From positions 41,064,350-41,128,349 of the forward strand of contig CM055881.1 in NCBI GenBank assembly GCA_029582165.1: a stretch of DNA of 64,000 nucleotides, given 5' to 3'. The notes beneath the pieces were generated by a model. That model made no database searches and was not told where the DNA came from. It saw only the letters and a list, made by a program, of their open reading frames with translations. This DNA is from Portulaca oleracea (lineage: Eukaryota; Streptophyta; Magnoliopsida; Caryophyllales; Portulacaceae). Numbering within the stretch: the first letter of the stretch is position 1; each line of letters begins with the position of its first letter. The translations under genes were made by a program, and so were the position numbers. Below, piece by piece: positions 44,033-56,860 of the stretch.

Positions 44033-45831
44033 ATGGTGGGTCAAAGCTTGCATCTGAGGCTTTCCCCTAATGTGTCTGTGCCACTAGCCAAAGATTTCAA
44101 AGGCTCGTCATTTGGCTCATTGACTCCTTTTTTTAAACCCATCAAATGGGGTCCTATCTCTGCTAGCCCTACACATTGTGCTGGTGAACTTAGGTATAGT
44201 AGAAGGCATATTTTATGTGCGATGACCCCCCGAAAGGGTGAAGATTTCAATGTCGATTCCGGAGATTCAAAATCTAAGCCTAGGCGAAAGAACTTGGCTG
44301 TCTTTGTGTCTGGCGGTGGGTCCAATTTCAAGGCGATTCATCAAGCAACTTTGAACGGAGCAGTGCTTGGAGACATAGTTGCTTTGGTTACTAATAAACG
44401 AGGTATATTTTTTGCTTGACACGGACATTACATTTGACCCTACACCTGAACCTGTCAAGAGTGGCAAAAGATCACATATTTTCTTCGGTTCTCCTAGCTT
44501 TATTGTGCAAACATTGTGCTCATTTAGCATACTCTATGGATTATAGGTTCATGGTGTGCACTACATGTTACAGAATTACACGAATACTCTTTTTGAATGG
44601 CAGATTGTGGGGGTGCAGCCTATGCAAGAGAACATGGCATTCCCGTTGTTCTGTTTCCAAAAACAAAAGGCGAACCAGAAGGGTTGTCTGCAGATGAATT
44701 AGTAACTGTTCTGAGGTTTGTTTCTTGATAATGCTTTGATTTTCATATCTGCACTCGAACTTGTTCTATTGATACAGCGACCATATTGACTGTCTTATAT
44801 GCTTATCTCTGGATAGGAAATTCAATGTAGACTTCACTCTTTTAGCTGGATATTTGAAGCTTATACCAATTGAATTGGTTCGAGAGTATCCTAAAAGGAT
44901 ATTGAATATACATCCTTCTCTGTTGCCGGCTTTTGGGGGCAAAGGTTATTATGGGATGAAAGTGCATAAAGCAGTAATTGCTTCTGGAGCTAGGTAATAT
45001 GCGGTTGTGGATCTATTTCACTTTTCTTTTCTACTCTTTCTTATCTGCACCCTGAAGATAATAGTGTAGGCCTTGATTCTTTAGTGATATGTTTTCACTG
45101 TATAGTTATATTTAACTTAAGATTGTAGTGTACCACCATCTTCTACGATGACGAATAATTTGTTCAAACTTTTAGCATAATCATCCAAAATTTTTCTTTA
45201 TCTGCACATTATATGCCATGCTTGGTTCTGACAGTCATGTTCTGCGGGAAACCCTTTATTTCCACCATACTCATTTTCTGTTTCCCCCTTTTTTGGCCCT
45301 CACGTTTCTCATATCCTTGGCCAGATACTCTGGACCTACCATTCATTATGTAGATGAGGAATATGACACCGGTAAGATCCTAGCTCAGAGGGCTGTACCA
45401 GTGCGCGCATTTGACACTCCAGAAGAGCTGGCAGCCAGAGTTTTGCGCGAGGTAATGTTTTACTACACAAACATGACCACCTGTAGTGTTATATATGCCA
45501 AAATTGTGAAAACTTTGCAGAGTTTGGTCATAAACGAAGCATCGTGTTTGTATGTCAAAACAATGAGCATCCCACGCCCGTTCTTCGTGCAAAACTTAAA
45601 CTTCAATTTACACATTCAACGAACTTGCTAACCGACCTATGTTCAGAACTTAAAATAATTGTTTAAAATGATGTGTCATTATTCGCAATCTCATATAAAT
45701 TTTACTTATTATGACAGGAACACCGCTTGTATGTAGATGTAGTGGCAGCGTTATGTGAAGACAGGGTTACTTGGAGGGACGACGGTGTCCCTCTCATCCA
45801 AAGCAAAGAAAACCCTAATGAGTACAACTAA
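44033..45831 (+). CDS. PUR3: Phosphoribosylglycinamide formyltransferase (GART), plastid
   Basis: Exons: 44033-44402, 44604-44715, 44817-44993, 45325-45451, 45718-45831, giving 299 residues, in phase. The enzyme transfers a formyl group from 10-formyl-tetrahydrofolate to GAR, the third step of purine synthesis, which in plants occurs in organelles (family knowledge). Residues 1-85 form a Ser/basic-rich presumptive transit peptide. The catalytic domain starts KNLAVFVSGGGSNFKAI (87-103). Catalytic Asn191 and His193 are in NIHPSLLPAFGG, and His227 and Asp234 in IHYVDEEYDTGKI. The ending EHRLYVDVVAALC then DGVPLI is typical. The first in-frame ATG after a stop at 43940 is 44033, so I used it. Length fits the plant family (about 290). 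Confidence 0.95.
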
Positions 45832-47210
45832 CACAGCTTTGCAGCCGAAGTTTTTTGCAGACAAGATCTGATTGATCTCATAGTATCGAAAATCCAATTC
45901 ATTTTGACCTAGCAAAGCATCGATAATAAGCTACTCTTGGAGTCATTCTGACCTTCATCGACTTCGAGACTACAATGCATTTGCTGTTATGCGTGTGGGT
46001 GTTTCGCTGACAGATCAATTGGTCGAGACTACAATCCATTGTTATACATTTGGATTTCCTCTGATTAACATTCGATAGGATTTACACTAGGTGGTGTAGT
46101 CCTTAGCTATTCATACAATATTGTCATTCATGTAATTGTGAAACCTTGGAATGCTGGGTTTCTAGTTGTGTAAGTTATCACTCCACATTATCCCAAGTTG
46201 TGGCAATCACTGATTATGATAAAGGAAATTTCAGTTCACCTTTGCATTTTCAATGGTAGCATTCAAGTTATTGTTAAAAATTATTATTAATTTCCTTTTT
46301 TTTTTTAAGAAAAAAAAGCTGAGAATTGTGGTAGTCTGTCAAGGTGCAATTTTTTTTTAAGAAAAAGGTAAACTATGGTACATCATGAAAACGGAGATCC
46401 TTCTATTATGGTAAATTCCCCAGTTGTCCTTACATTAAATAGAAGAGAATTTACAAATGAACTACAATTCTAAATATTTCCATTACTTAAGGAGTGGCTT
46501 TGATTGGCCATCCAATCTACGACTATGTTTGTTTCTAGAAGTATTTGGCCTAAGGAAGAATCCTCCAACTTTAAAATAAGATTTTTAATATCTTTTACAA
46601 TTATGTCAATCTACAAAAGGCGGAGTATGGAAAGTACCCTTACATTTGTTTAGCGATGTTTGATTGCAACTTATATCTTTTGGAATTAGTTGAATTTTAA
46701 AAATAATCGAAAAAAAGTACTCTTACATAGGATTATCATATCACCAATCCAGCCATGGAACAATTAGGGCATCATCTTTTATGTAACTAAGATGATTCAT
46801 ATTTAATTGTATCTATTGTATCCATGGATTTAGTTGACACAAAACCTTGGCCAACAAAGCTAAATTTGCACCTAGAATTGCATACACAAGACAAAGAAAC
46901 CATTGCAATTTATAGCCATTTCAGTCACTGATATTCGAGTCATAGGATAACTGCGAACATCTTCCGGACATTCAATAACATGTCGAGGAAAACATCAAAT
47001 GCATCTAACAAAGGATTCAACCAAAAACGGCCATCACATTACAACACATCACATTCCATCTCTGTGTTGTGAGCGTGATAACCTCGTTCCACAAACACGT
47101 TGCATAAAACCCTAGAGATGCCTAGAAACCGCGCTCCAAGACTGGTAAGAACTCAAAACTAACCTACATAAACGAATAAACGCTTAAAAACGTAGACTGG
47201 CTCTCCCCTT
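45832..47210. other. Intergenic region between convergent genes
   Basis: It contains the 3' untranslated regions of the formyltransferase (plus) and dihydrodipicolinate synthase (minus) genes. The middle is AT-rich with poly-T runs near 46296 and 46350. I see no gene, tRNA or obvious MITE. Confidence 0.55.
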
Positions 47211-50200
47211 TCAGTAGCGACCCACCAAAATGAAATCATCATCGTCGAGGACTTGAACATCTTTGTTCCCAACAAAGTTCTCGCGGCCAATGTCTTTCAC
47301 CAAATTCACAAACTCGATCCTCTTTTCCATGGGAAGAGGCACATAGGGCAGGCGAAACACGGGCCTCACAACTCCAAGCTGAGCGAGGGCGGTGTTCAAC
47401 CCAATAGGGTTTGGCTCCTTGAAGAGCCACTCCATTAGAGGTATAAGCTTGGCATTGAGAGAGGGATTACCTTCAAACATGAGCTTTCGCATCAGCCCAG
47501 GCACCAAATTGCTAGTAACAGATATAACCCCGGTGGCCCCGTAAGACCACCTAGAGTCATGGCATTGATCGTCGTTCCCGCTCCAAACCACAATGTTGTT
47601 GTCTGTGTACTGCTTGACTCGCTCGTTTCCCACGCATTCTTTCACGCCTGCCAGGTTTGCATTTTGCGCGATCGAGTGGATGACATGAGGAGGGATGTCT
47701 TGGCCCGTTCTCGACGGCACGTTGTACACGATGGAGGGGCCCATGGGAAGAATGCTCCCGAAATGGGCGATCAGACCCTCCATTGAGGTCTTGCCGTAGT
47801 AGGGGTTGATGTGAAGGGCGGCGTGCATTCCAACAGCAAACCCTTGTTCGGTGGCATGAATTGCTTCCCGAGTTGAGTTACTCCCGGTGTTTCCTATCAC
47901 CTTGATGCTTCCACCAAAGCAGTTTACAGTGTGGCCAATGAGCATGATGTGTTCATCCCAGCTCATCAGTTGGCCTTCGCCCGTGGTGCCTCCAACGATG
48001 ACACCTTCGGCGCCACCTTCGATTTGTAAATTGACCAGGGCATCATAAGCCTCAAGATCGAATCTTCCGTCAGGGAGATAGGGAGTTTTAATGGCTGTAA
48101 TCAATCTCAGAGCCTTTATGTCATCTACGTTTGTCCTGTTTCAATCATGGCAAGCAAGGATTGTAAAGGATCTTTGTTGACTTAAACATGATCTCAGATT
48201 TAGCATCACATATAATATTGTTCTAATCACAAGCTTGTCATTACTAAGTTTGATAAACTTCCATCATTTCACACATTACACATCAGTATCTATTCTTTAG
48301 AAGGGTAATGCCAGGTTTTGTAAAGGTAAGGTTTGGTAAGTTTAGCAAAGTCCAAAATTTCTGTTGAAAATATAGGAACAATGGATAGGGATTAAACAAA
48401 TTAATGTGTAAAGGATTATGTGAACATGAATCAGATATGAAATTCCATTCCATCATGAAGCCCTTAATAATCTGCATAATTTCTACTTTTGAGGGTTTGA
48501 ATGAAGCATGCATGCATATATTGCGAGTTTAGTTGATGATAAAATCACATTGACTCTTGTCAATACTCGAGTCTTTTTCATTTCCTTAACCCTTTATCCA
48601 GATAGGACAGGCAAACATTGTGCTGTGAAGAGCACAGTGAAAATATGAACTAAGTGATGAATGTGATGGGCATGAGCATGATTAGGATCACATCAGCATA
48701 CAAAGTTATTAAAAATCTTTGAACTTCAGACCTTGCATTACCGGGCCAATCCTGGGGACTGTTGCTGTTGTTGTTGTAACTTCAGAGAGAAGGAAAAATA
48801 AGGTTAAATTGTTCAGGCGATCATTTCATCTGAGAATCAAGCCTAGAAGACTGAGAAAGAACAGCTAAAACAGGGCAAGAGTCAGCAGTATCCATAATGC
48901 AAAAACTAGGGTTTCTGGGTGGCAGACAAGTTTGTGAGTTTGATAATAAGAGATTCAAAAGAAAATTGCAGAAGATTTGCTAAGGATGACACTGGACGTA
49001 TCAAGAAGCAGGACCTAGGCTTGTGATATCTATTTGGTAATAAAATAATCCAATTGAAACCTTCATAGAGCATGCCAAAAAGTACCAACAAAATGCCAGT
49101 GCCTTTAACAAATACGTTGAAAAGCTAATTCTCATCGCCAGATTGCATGAATGAATCACACTTACACGGATGTGCACACACAAATAAAATCGTAAAAGCA
49201 TCTGCACAAATGGATTGAAGAGTACCTATTTTTGACTTCATAACTGCGCATGGGAAGATGGAAACTAGGAATTACAGCTGCTCTTGGAGACCTCCATTTA
49301 ACATATGTTCTGCCAAAAGAAGCACCACAAGAGTTAATTGAATGAAGTGATACTGATCCCTATATAAGTTCCAAAATACCCACCAGCAGAATCAATGAGC
49401 CTACACAAAAATATGCCATCACACAAATCATATAAAAAGGCATTCACATACTCCACTAACCAAGCACATCTGAGTTTTAAGAACTTTTCAACTTTTCAGG
49501 ACACAACCAGGACCTTATTAATGAACAACAATACAGGAGGTTGTTTCAAGAAATGAATCACCTACAAGCCACCAAATGAAGTAGCTTCATGGGAAAACAT
49601 TTCCTCGGGGTAACTTTCTCGGGAAAGACTTTTCCTAGCCCCCCGGAAAATTTTTACTGAGCTTGAGAGTGAAATAATGGGTCCCACATCAAAAACTTTC
49701 CCGTCTATAGAGGCAACCAAACACGGGAAAGTTTTCCAACCAAACACATCAACGCCTTAAACACAAGACAACATTTGTATCACAAAAGTTTGCAAGACGC
49801 TGAACAATCAAGACAAACAGCATATCGCAAAGCCACCACATACATGCGTATTCGAAATAGCACTTGTAGCAACCACACATATAGTCCTATTTCCTATTCA
49901 TCTTATTCACATGTAAAAGTGTTTATATTTTCAATCACCATTACACTCTACCAACAAATCACTTTCAACTTCATCATCTAGACTTTCAAAACAAAAAACC
50001 CTCAAATCATTCAATCCAACCCATGGTCCTAATCATCTTATTCATACCTAACATTTTCAATAAAAACAGCCGCATTTCACTCATAACAAATTGTCCTTCA
50101 CACAAACACACATTATCTTATCCCATCCACAATTTGCAAAACATACAAACGACATTAATGAATATAACAAAATCAAGGTCAGATTGAACCCCACAAAAGA

Positions 50201-50334
50201 AAAAATGCCAAAATTTCAAAGCAAAAAAAACAAAAAAAGAATCACCTGTTGCAGTTAGAAGGAGGAGAAGGGCGCGAAATAGTGAGACCAGCTGAGTCTT
50301 TCAGGCAGAGATTGTGACTCGTTAAAGTCGTCAT
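47211..50334 (-). CDS. DHDPS: 4-hydroxy-tetrahydrodipicolinate synthase (DHDPS), plastid
   Basis: Exons on the minus strand: 50334-50246, 49309-49226, 48135-47211, giving 365 residues (Arabidopsis DHDPS1 364). The enzyme condenses pyruvate with aspartate semialdehyde, the committed step of lysine synthesis in plastids, and is inhibited by lysine (family knowledge). The transit peptide is about residues 1-33, followed by [18 protein letters not shown]. The TIM-barrel domain carries the Schiff-base Lys223 in AGVKECVG, Tyr195 and Arg200 in [10 protein letters not shown], the triad Thr108 in GGTTGEGQ and Tyr170/Tyr171 in [26 protein letters not shown], where lysine-insensitive mutations map in other plants, looks wild type. 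The C-terminus is [11 protein letters not shown]. The leader contains telomere-like AAACCCTAA words (50350-50370). Intron 1 carries a family 3 MITE. Confidence 0.98.
49563..49757. mobile_element. MITE, family 3, in DHDPS intron 1
   Basis: CATGGGAAAACATTTCCTCG and GTAACTTTCTCGGGAAAGAC lie at the left. The right end has CAACCAAACACGGGAAAGTT followed by TTCCAACCAAACACATC. These match family 3 words (GGGAAA / TTTCCC and CAACCAAAC). The exact left terminus is uncertain. Confidence 0.55.
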
Positions 50335-51895
50335 CAGTTTTGAAACTCGAAACCCTAATTAAAACCCTAAGAAAGAAATCATCAGTTTGAAACTGAGAAA
50401 TCAAATTCAGCCCTGAAAAACTGGCAAATTAGATGCGGAAATTAAACAACCAAGGGAAATTAGATTACAGTATTACAGATTAAAGCAGAAAAAACGCACT
50501 GAGTAAAGGAGAAGATCGGGACGGCGGTGCTCACGGCGGCGATGGGTGGCGGCGGCGGTGGAGAGAGAGTGAGAGGAGAGAGAGGGTGTTGTTCCAGGAC
50601 GAATGTGGGAGAAGTAGCATACAAACTACGCTCAAAATAAAAATTTAAAAAAAAAAGAAAAAGAAAAAGAGAAAAGGCAGTTGAAAATTAAATTGAATAA
50701 CAAACCCTAAAAGTGCGAAAGCCCAAGGTACTTGAACGCACGACCTGTAAGTCTGTATTCATTTTTTGCCATTCTTTTATCTTATAAATAAAAAGAACTA
50801 TTATTCCATTTATGTTTATTTATTTCTTCATGTAGTGGATTTTTTTGTCTCTAATTGTTGGTTTTTTTGTACCTCCATCTCTAAATTATTTGTCACCAAA
50901 CTTCCTTTTACAAAACTAATGAAGCACTTTTTTGCTGGGCTTGTCTACACTGCACTTTTACGGTGAAAGTATTCTCTTTTAATCTCACAATCACACGGCA
51001 ACTCAACCGTTGTGTCAGAACTTCCCTTCAATAATTTCTCACATAATATATTATTATCAAAATATCAAAAATATCCTTTATTTTGAGAGTTCAACATGGT
51101 AATTTTAATTTCTGTAATAAGTAACCCTAGCAAAAGTTGATCTGACCCAAAACTATTTACCCGCCCAATTTGACAAGACTAATAAGCATGGTCTAATATG
51201 GGGTATAAGACTATAAGAGTGGAAAGCTCTCTCAGCCTCAAAATAGTATTTTACTTCTACTTTTCAAAAATGGACACCATTTTCAGTTCAGTCAAGGTCA
51301 GGTTGAATTGAATGTTCTGTGGTCTGCTTCAGCTTTATTGTTTAGTTTAACAATCTTTCATGTAAACAGTAAAAATTATGTGGACATTGTATTAATAGCT
51401 GGCTTTAAAAGACTTAGGGAGAGTATGGTAGGAAACCTTGGAAGGGAAAAATTTTTCATGAAAAGTTTTCCGGAAAGATTTTTCCAGAAAAAATTTCCCT
51501 TAGAACCCTTAAGGGAAACTTTCACTAAGAAAATGTAGGAAATGATGGGTCTACCATAAAATTTTTCCCAAGGTCAACCTACATCCAAACATGAGGAAAA
51601 TAAGTCAACCCGGAAAAATTGACCATTTACCCAGGATTTTTGATCAACCAGACGTACCCTTAGCTGATTATATGCACTGTTATCCTGTATTTGCCCTTCA
51701 GCTTTTGAGTTTTATCACCAATAATTGAAAAAAAAAGGAGGAGAAGAAATCACAGTCTACATATTCTTCTGGGTATGATAATCCTTTACAGAAACTAAGA
51801 AATACAAACTACCTAGTCCTCCTAACACATTAAACCTTTACAAGCAGAGATTAGCACTCAGTTAGCATCTGATTAATTAAACCCCGGTTCGCACC
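50335..51895. other. Intergenic region upstream of DHDPS
   Basis: It contains the DHDPS leader and promoter (GGCGGCGGCGGTGGAGAG near 50545, a GC-rich 5' untranslated region) and then AT-rich DNA. A family 3 MITE lies at 51416-51663. The final part is the 3' untranslated region of the cysteine oxidase gene. No other gene was seen. Confidence 0.5.
51416..51663. mobile_element. MITE, family 3, best preserved copy
   Basis: The left end TTAGGGAGAGTATGGTAGGA is matched by the reverse complement of the right end (CTAAGGGTACGTCTGGTTGA then TCAAAAATCC). The interior is dominated by GGAAAAATTTTTC, TTTTCCGGAAAG and TTTCCAGAAAAAATTTCCC words that can fold on themselves. About 248 bp. Confidence 0.7.
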
Positions 51896-54800
51896 TCATT
51901 GTTCGACTTGAACAGCGGGGCCCGCATAGACTCCGGACCGCATGTAGATAGTCGGGGTGTCGATCTCCGCGAGCCATGCATAATCATCTTCGTTTTCGTC
52001 CTTCACAGTTCCATCATTTGCTGCTGCAGGGGGGGAAAAACAAGTTCAAGGGCAAAAGATTGTCAAAGACGAGTTTTTCAGAACAGAACAGCATTGCTTG
52101 TCAGATTATATTACATTACAGAGGGTTCTGAGGAATGAAAGTAAATTGAGAGCGAAAATGAGTTGATTAGTTTACCGAAGCTTGAATAGGGGTAGTCGTG
52201 GTAATACGTGCATGGCCTCCCTGCTTCTTCGGAGTAAGGCGGGGTGAGGATGTCGAGCACTGCACAGGGGGCGACTGCGGTGAAACAGTGCAGGTTTCCA
52301 CCACTGGTGGGATGTAGGACACGGGTCGGACAAGGTGCTGTTAAGACTTTGTCCACTGCTAACTTTGCGAGTCTCACTGTGGTAAAAAGAGAGTAGAATT
52401 GGTGAATCTGAATACAATGCCTCGAAAGTCTAGCTGCAAAACGGGTTGAGGAAGGGGTCTGATGTGGCAATCTTACCCTTGAATCGAAAAACTCAAAAAA
52501 GAAAAAAAAAAGAGAGAAAAAGAGTCGTTTCGAATGACCTAAAATTTTGAAAGCGTTTGGTACCTACTACTCCATTGCAGTGCTGGCGAAAATTCAGGTC
52601 CTGGTTGAACTCGGGGCGGTCAAATTTGATCAATGTTGGAATTCGGACAAGAAAATGATATTCGGGCCTTTTTTTGGGTTGGACAATTCAGACGAAACTA
52701 CATCCGGGTCAAAATCAGGTTCGGACCAAAAACTGGGTTTTTCGGTTGGACAAAATAGGGTTTTCGGGGCGGAGAAAATTTTGCCAGCGCCAACTCCATG
52801 AAAGTAAAAGAGGCTTTTACAGAGGCATTCCGCTTTGGTCAGTTACAATCAATAATCTAGATTATGGACATGAAAGTTTACATCCACCAAATGACCAAAC
52901 ACTTGAAATTTCGGGAAAGAACTCAGCAAGGTTGAACATCTAGATACATAAACAACCACCACACAGGAAACTAGACAATGGAAAGTTCAGTTCACCCTAG
53001 ATAACCATAGAAGTAGTCTTCTCAAAGACCCACAAAAGATATTTGAAAGGATGTTTACCGAGATCCAACTAATCAATCACACAGCATCCAAGCCGAAGGA
53101 AGAGTTCAACATAGATAACAGTTGCCGAGTGCATAAAAACCGACAACTTTCTAGCTAAGTAGAACTTACAACGGAGGCTAAAACTTGGTAAATTCATTCG
53201 TCTCAGGTCGTACTCTAGACTATGATCAACCCTGCTGCATACCAATAGACACTGCAACACTAACTTTATCTCAATTGACAAGACTCCTTTTTCCTGTGAT
53301 TTGTCAAATAATTGATCACTACATAACTAACTAACTAACCTTGAGAGGGGCCCGGTCCGATGTTTCTGATGATTTGAGGAGGTTCAACCCAGTCATACGC
53401 CTTGACATGCAAGGAGCCATACAGAAGTTTGCTGAAGACGGTCATTCCAGGATGGTCATGCAGGGGAATCACTGCAGAGGTTGGGAAGCAGAATATGCAC
53501 ATCTGCACGATAATTCCATTTTTCATGCATTTGTCGGAATTTGCATTGTACTAGTACTTGCAATAATAATAATAATATAAAAAAAAGGGGGTTCTGAAGA
53601 ACATTATCGAGAGTCAAGACAAAAGGAATGATCCCGTAAAGAAAAAAAAGGAAAAAGGACCGGTCACAATACCGTGAAACTCTCACTTTCGTGGATATCC
53701 AAATATGTTATCGGTTGAGCCCATCGAGCTACTCGGTTGAATGGGTTCATCATCGAAAGGCCATATCCTCTTTCGTCATCGGAGTTTTCCTCTTTTAGAC
53801 CAACATCAACAGGGGTGACAGTGTCTGCAATGAACAGACCATCAATTAATTCAAAATTTCATCACCATGTGTATTTTAGAGAGACAAATGTGACCATCAT
53901 AGTGTCTATATGAAGCGAGGACCATGCAACATGTCATCCAACAATCAAATTGCATTAAGTCACACTTCCATGAAAAAAGGGAGCAGACAGCGACTGAAAC
54001 AATTTACTATCTGTACATGAAAATCCTTACCAATTTACCACTTTATCTTTTGTTCATCCTATCATTTGATTTAGTTTCCCAACTTCCCAAAATTGATAAC
54101 ATATTCCTCAACAAAGTAAGATCAAAATCTGCAAAGCTTTCTGTTCAAAACCTTGCAAGAGAAAAAGGAACAGTATATCCATCTCCTTAGTACCTTTTCC
54201 CCCTTGTTTTAGACTTCCATGAAAACTATGTAAACTCATTTCACCTTCCACGAATTCACTGGAATGGGACGCAAGATTCCTGCTCAAATATTGTGGAAAT
54301 CCTGCTAGTGCTAGCAGTACAATTGAGTAGATAGAAGATATCTTAATGTACAACGTAAATAGTAAAGATGTTGATGACTAATGACACTACATGAGGCAAC
54401 TTCAATATCTGCAAGCTCTCTCATTAAACTCCACAATTAAGAGCTTTACAAGAGGATTCCTCTTTTAATACCTCAACCTCTAAACCTCAACGTTACTCGG
54501 CGGAATGCTTCCTTTTATCTTCAAGCTGGCATCATTTTCTAAACCACCATACAAAATTACTACGATCTTGCGGCTTCATCACTAAAAGAATTGCAAGGGT
54601 ATCCTCTTGAACACTCTGCTATACCTTTCTTACAACATCCACACCTATCCCTCTCAATCACCACTAAAAGAATTCCAGCAATATCCTCTTAATAACCATA
54701 CAAAACTTGAACTTATTGATGGTAAAACCCTAAAGAGGTCGATGCTAAAGCTGAGTATGAGCTTAAATTTGCTAGAGATGACAAAGTTTGTTAGCGCATG

Positions 54801-56040
54801 TTAATGTTGACATTGGCTAAGCCACAACATGATTTGAGCTTTCTCTCCATTACTTATTATAGTGCTATTAACGTGTTTGGTTTAGTTTTGCTAGGTGACA
54901 ATGAAAATTTAAGTTGGTCGATTGCATCTGTTAGAGTATAAAACAATCATTGGATCTTCAACTATAAGCTTAAGCTTTTGGTTGAGATGGTTCCACATGG
55001 TATCAGAGCCGGACTGAGCAAGAGGTCTTAGGTTCGAATCTCAACTCCCCTCATATTCATTTGCGCAAGGTGAAGTAGGTCTTTGCAGAGTTCGCATAGG
55101 GGGCGTGTTAGAGTATAAAACCATTATTGAGCCTTCAACTGTCCGCTTAAGCTTTTGGTTGAGATGTTTCCACAGAAGCACGCCGTATAGATTCAAGTTT
55201 TCTGGCAAATTATATTTAGTTGTCATAATTGTGTACACCGAACCCTTTTACCTAAATTTTCCAAAAGCCATCCCTCTGAGACAACTTCAGCACTCCACAC
55301 TGCATCAAACAACTCAACACAACCAATCTCCCCCACAAAAGACTATTTGATTCACCATATCACACTCAACCTCACTATTTCTCACATAACTCAACAATCA
55401 CCAATACCAACACTCCAAAATCCCGCCCATGCAAAGTATGGAGGATGTAGCAATCAATCTTCGCAATTTAGAGAGACTCATTCCAATTGGCCAAGGATTT
55501 AGAAATAGTTCACTACCTACTACTCCACGGAAACAAAACATGGACGGTTTAATCAGAGATTTTACTTAACCCCACTACAATCTAAGTCGAAAAACAATCT
55601 CTTTCAACTATACAGAATATGAACATGTTACACTCACCAACACCCATCTCTAGAAACCTGCCTAGATTCAAATTTCAATAGTTACCCAATTCAATACCAA
55701 AAAAACTAACACCACAAACTATTACACACATTCAATCTGACAATCCCAAACACAATTCATAACACTGGACTCAATAGTTACCCAGATAATCCAGCTAAAT
55801 TAACACATACCCACCAAAGAAGACATGAAAGAACCCAATCAATCGAGCTAAATTAACACATACCCACCAAAGAAGACATTGAAAAAACACATAAACGAAG
55901 GTTTAAGGAAGATACCGACCCAGAAGAGATGAGAGTTTGTGCACAGCTTGAGAAGAAGGAGGGGGATTTCCAGTGGGATTGAAGGTCTTCTTGCAGAATT
56001 CGTAGATGGTTTGGATGGTGGAGCTCTTCTTGTTCGTCAT
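51896..56040 (-). CDS. PCO: Plant cysteine oxidase (thiol dioxygenase, ADO/PCO family)
   Basis: Exons on the minus strand: 56040-55920, 53824-53673, 53502-53340, 52376-52176, 52020-51896, giving 253 residues, in phase. PCOs use oxygen to oxidise N-terminal cysteine of ERF-VII and related proteins, marking them for N-degron degradation, so they act as oxygen sensors (family knowledge). The cupin iron ligands are visible: His106 and His108 in [18 protein letters not shown], and His175 in [10 protein letters not shown]. Other family marks are [20 protein letters not shown] at the N-terminus, [15 protein letters not shown] before the cupin, [10 protein letters not shown] near 203-212, and [17 protein letters not shown] near the end. 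No targeting signal was seen, so cytosolic or nuclear. I cannot tell which PCO paralogue it is. Intron 1 holds a TRIM retroelement, and the intron between exons 3 and 4 holds a MITE. Confidence 0.95.
52578..52792. mobile_element. MITE with target duplication in a PCO intron
   Basis: GCAGTGCTGGCGAAAATTC at the left and AAAATTTTGCCAGCGCCA at the right are inverted. ACTCCAT occurs just outside on each side (about 52568 and 52793), a probable 7-8 bp target duplication of hAT type. The interior consists of GGTTGGACAA / TTCGGGCC words. It differs from families 1-4 and lies in the intron between PCO exons 3 and 4. Confidence 0.6.
54929..55174 (+). mobile_element. TRIM (terminal-repeat retrotransposon in miniature) in PCO intron 1
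   Basis: Two direct repeats of 69 bp (54929-54997 and 55106-55174) begin TGTTAGAGTATAAAAC and end TTCCACA, the TG...CA of LTRs. Immediately after the first is TGGTATCAGAGC, the primer-binding site complementary to plant initiator Met-tRNA. Immediately before the second is a purine tract (AGGGGG then CG). The internal region is only 108 bp and non-coding. The LTRs differ at about ten positions. Five-base flanks (GCATC and GAAGC) do not match, so the target duplication is lost or altered. It depends on other elements for movement. Confidence 0.85.
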
Positions 56041-56860
56041 CTCCTTCCTATTCCTTCTCGTTTATGCCGATTTCTCTAATGAATGTTCGCCCCAAATTAG
56101 CTTCCACTCCAATTTGCATTTTTCATGGACCTAATTTTTAACTTTTTTTCTTTTTTCAGGAGAGAGGGATTCTAATTCTTTTTCCTGGCGTTGGAAATTT
56201 GGAAGAGGGATTCTAATTATTCTTTTTCCCTTGGATTCTTTTGGGTTGATCCAGCCCCGATCGAAAAAGAGAATGGAATGGACTGAGAACTTGACTGATA
56301 ACGGATTGAGGGAAGTCCGATCCAATAAATTTCGATGTCCAGTTCTCGATTCAACCCATTGATCAAATTGAAGGATCGATGTTACTAAAATTTTAGGGTT
56401 TCTTTATGTATAATCCAGTTTGAACTGACTGGACTGATTGAACTTTGTTCGGTCCAGCTTAGTTCTCGAATTCAATTCTCAATCCATTCGGTCTCGTCTA
56501 GGACTCAAATATTGGTAACGATGATAAATTAACAACATAAAGCCTCTTCATTTATTCTCAAAAAATATATAGAGAGAGAGAGAATGTCATGTCATGTGGT
56601 AGACCTGTCAATTCGACTGGGCAGGTCATTTCAGGTTCATTTATATTTTTGTTTGGAAATTTCGGCCTAACGTTAAACTTTTGGGCGGGTTCGGGTCTAT
56701 TTTTGGGCCTGTCAATTTCTGCCAACCATACATGTGGGTAGTATTCTTGGTACATTGACATAAAATGTAACATTGTGGCAAAAATTTACCAATAATAGAA
56801 AGTATGAACATAAAGCTTTATATGGCCCGGGCTTGTAATGGAGTAGTTTTATGCATACTA

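Noticed and set aside
50690..50760. Possible tRNA fragment (CCCAAGGTACTTGAACGCAC)
   Set aside because: No paired arms or anticodon stem of the right spacing could be drawn.
54998..55040. tRNA-like words TGGTATCAGAGC and GGTTCGAATCTC
   Set aside because: Not a tRNA gene: the first is the primer-binding site of the TRIM and there is no cloverleaf around the second.
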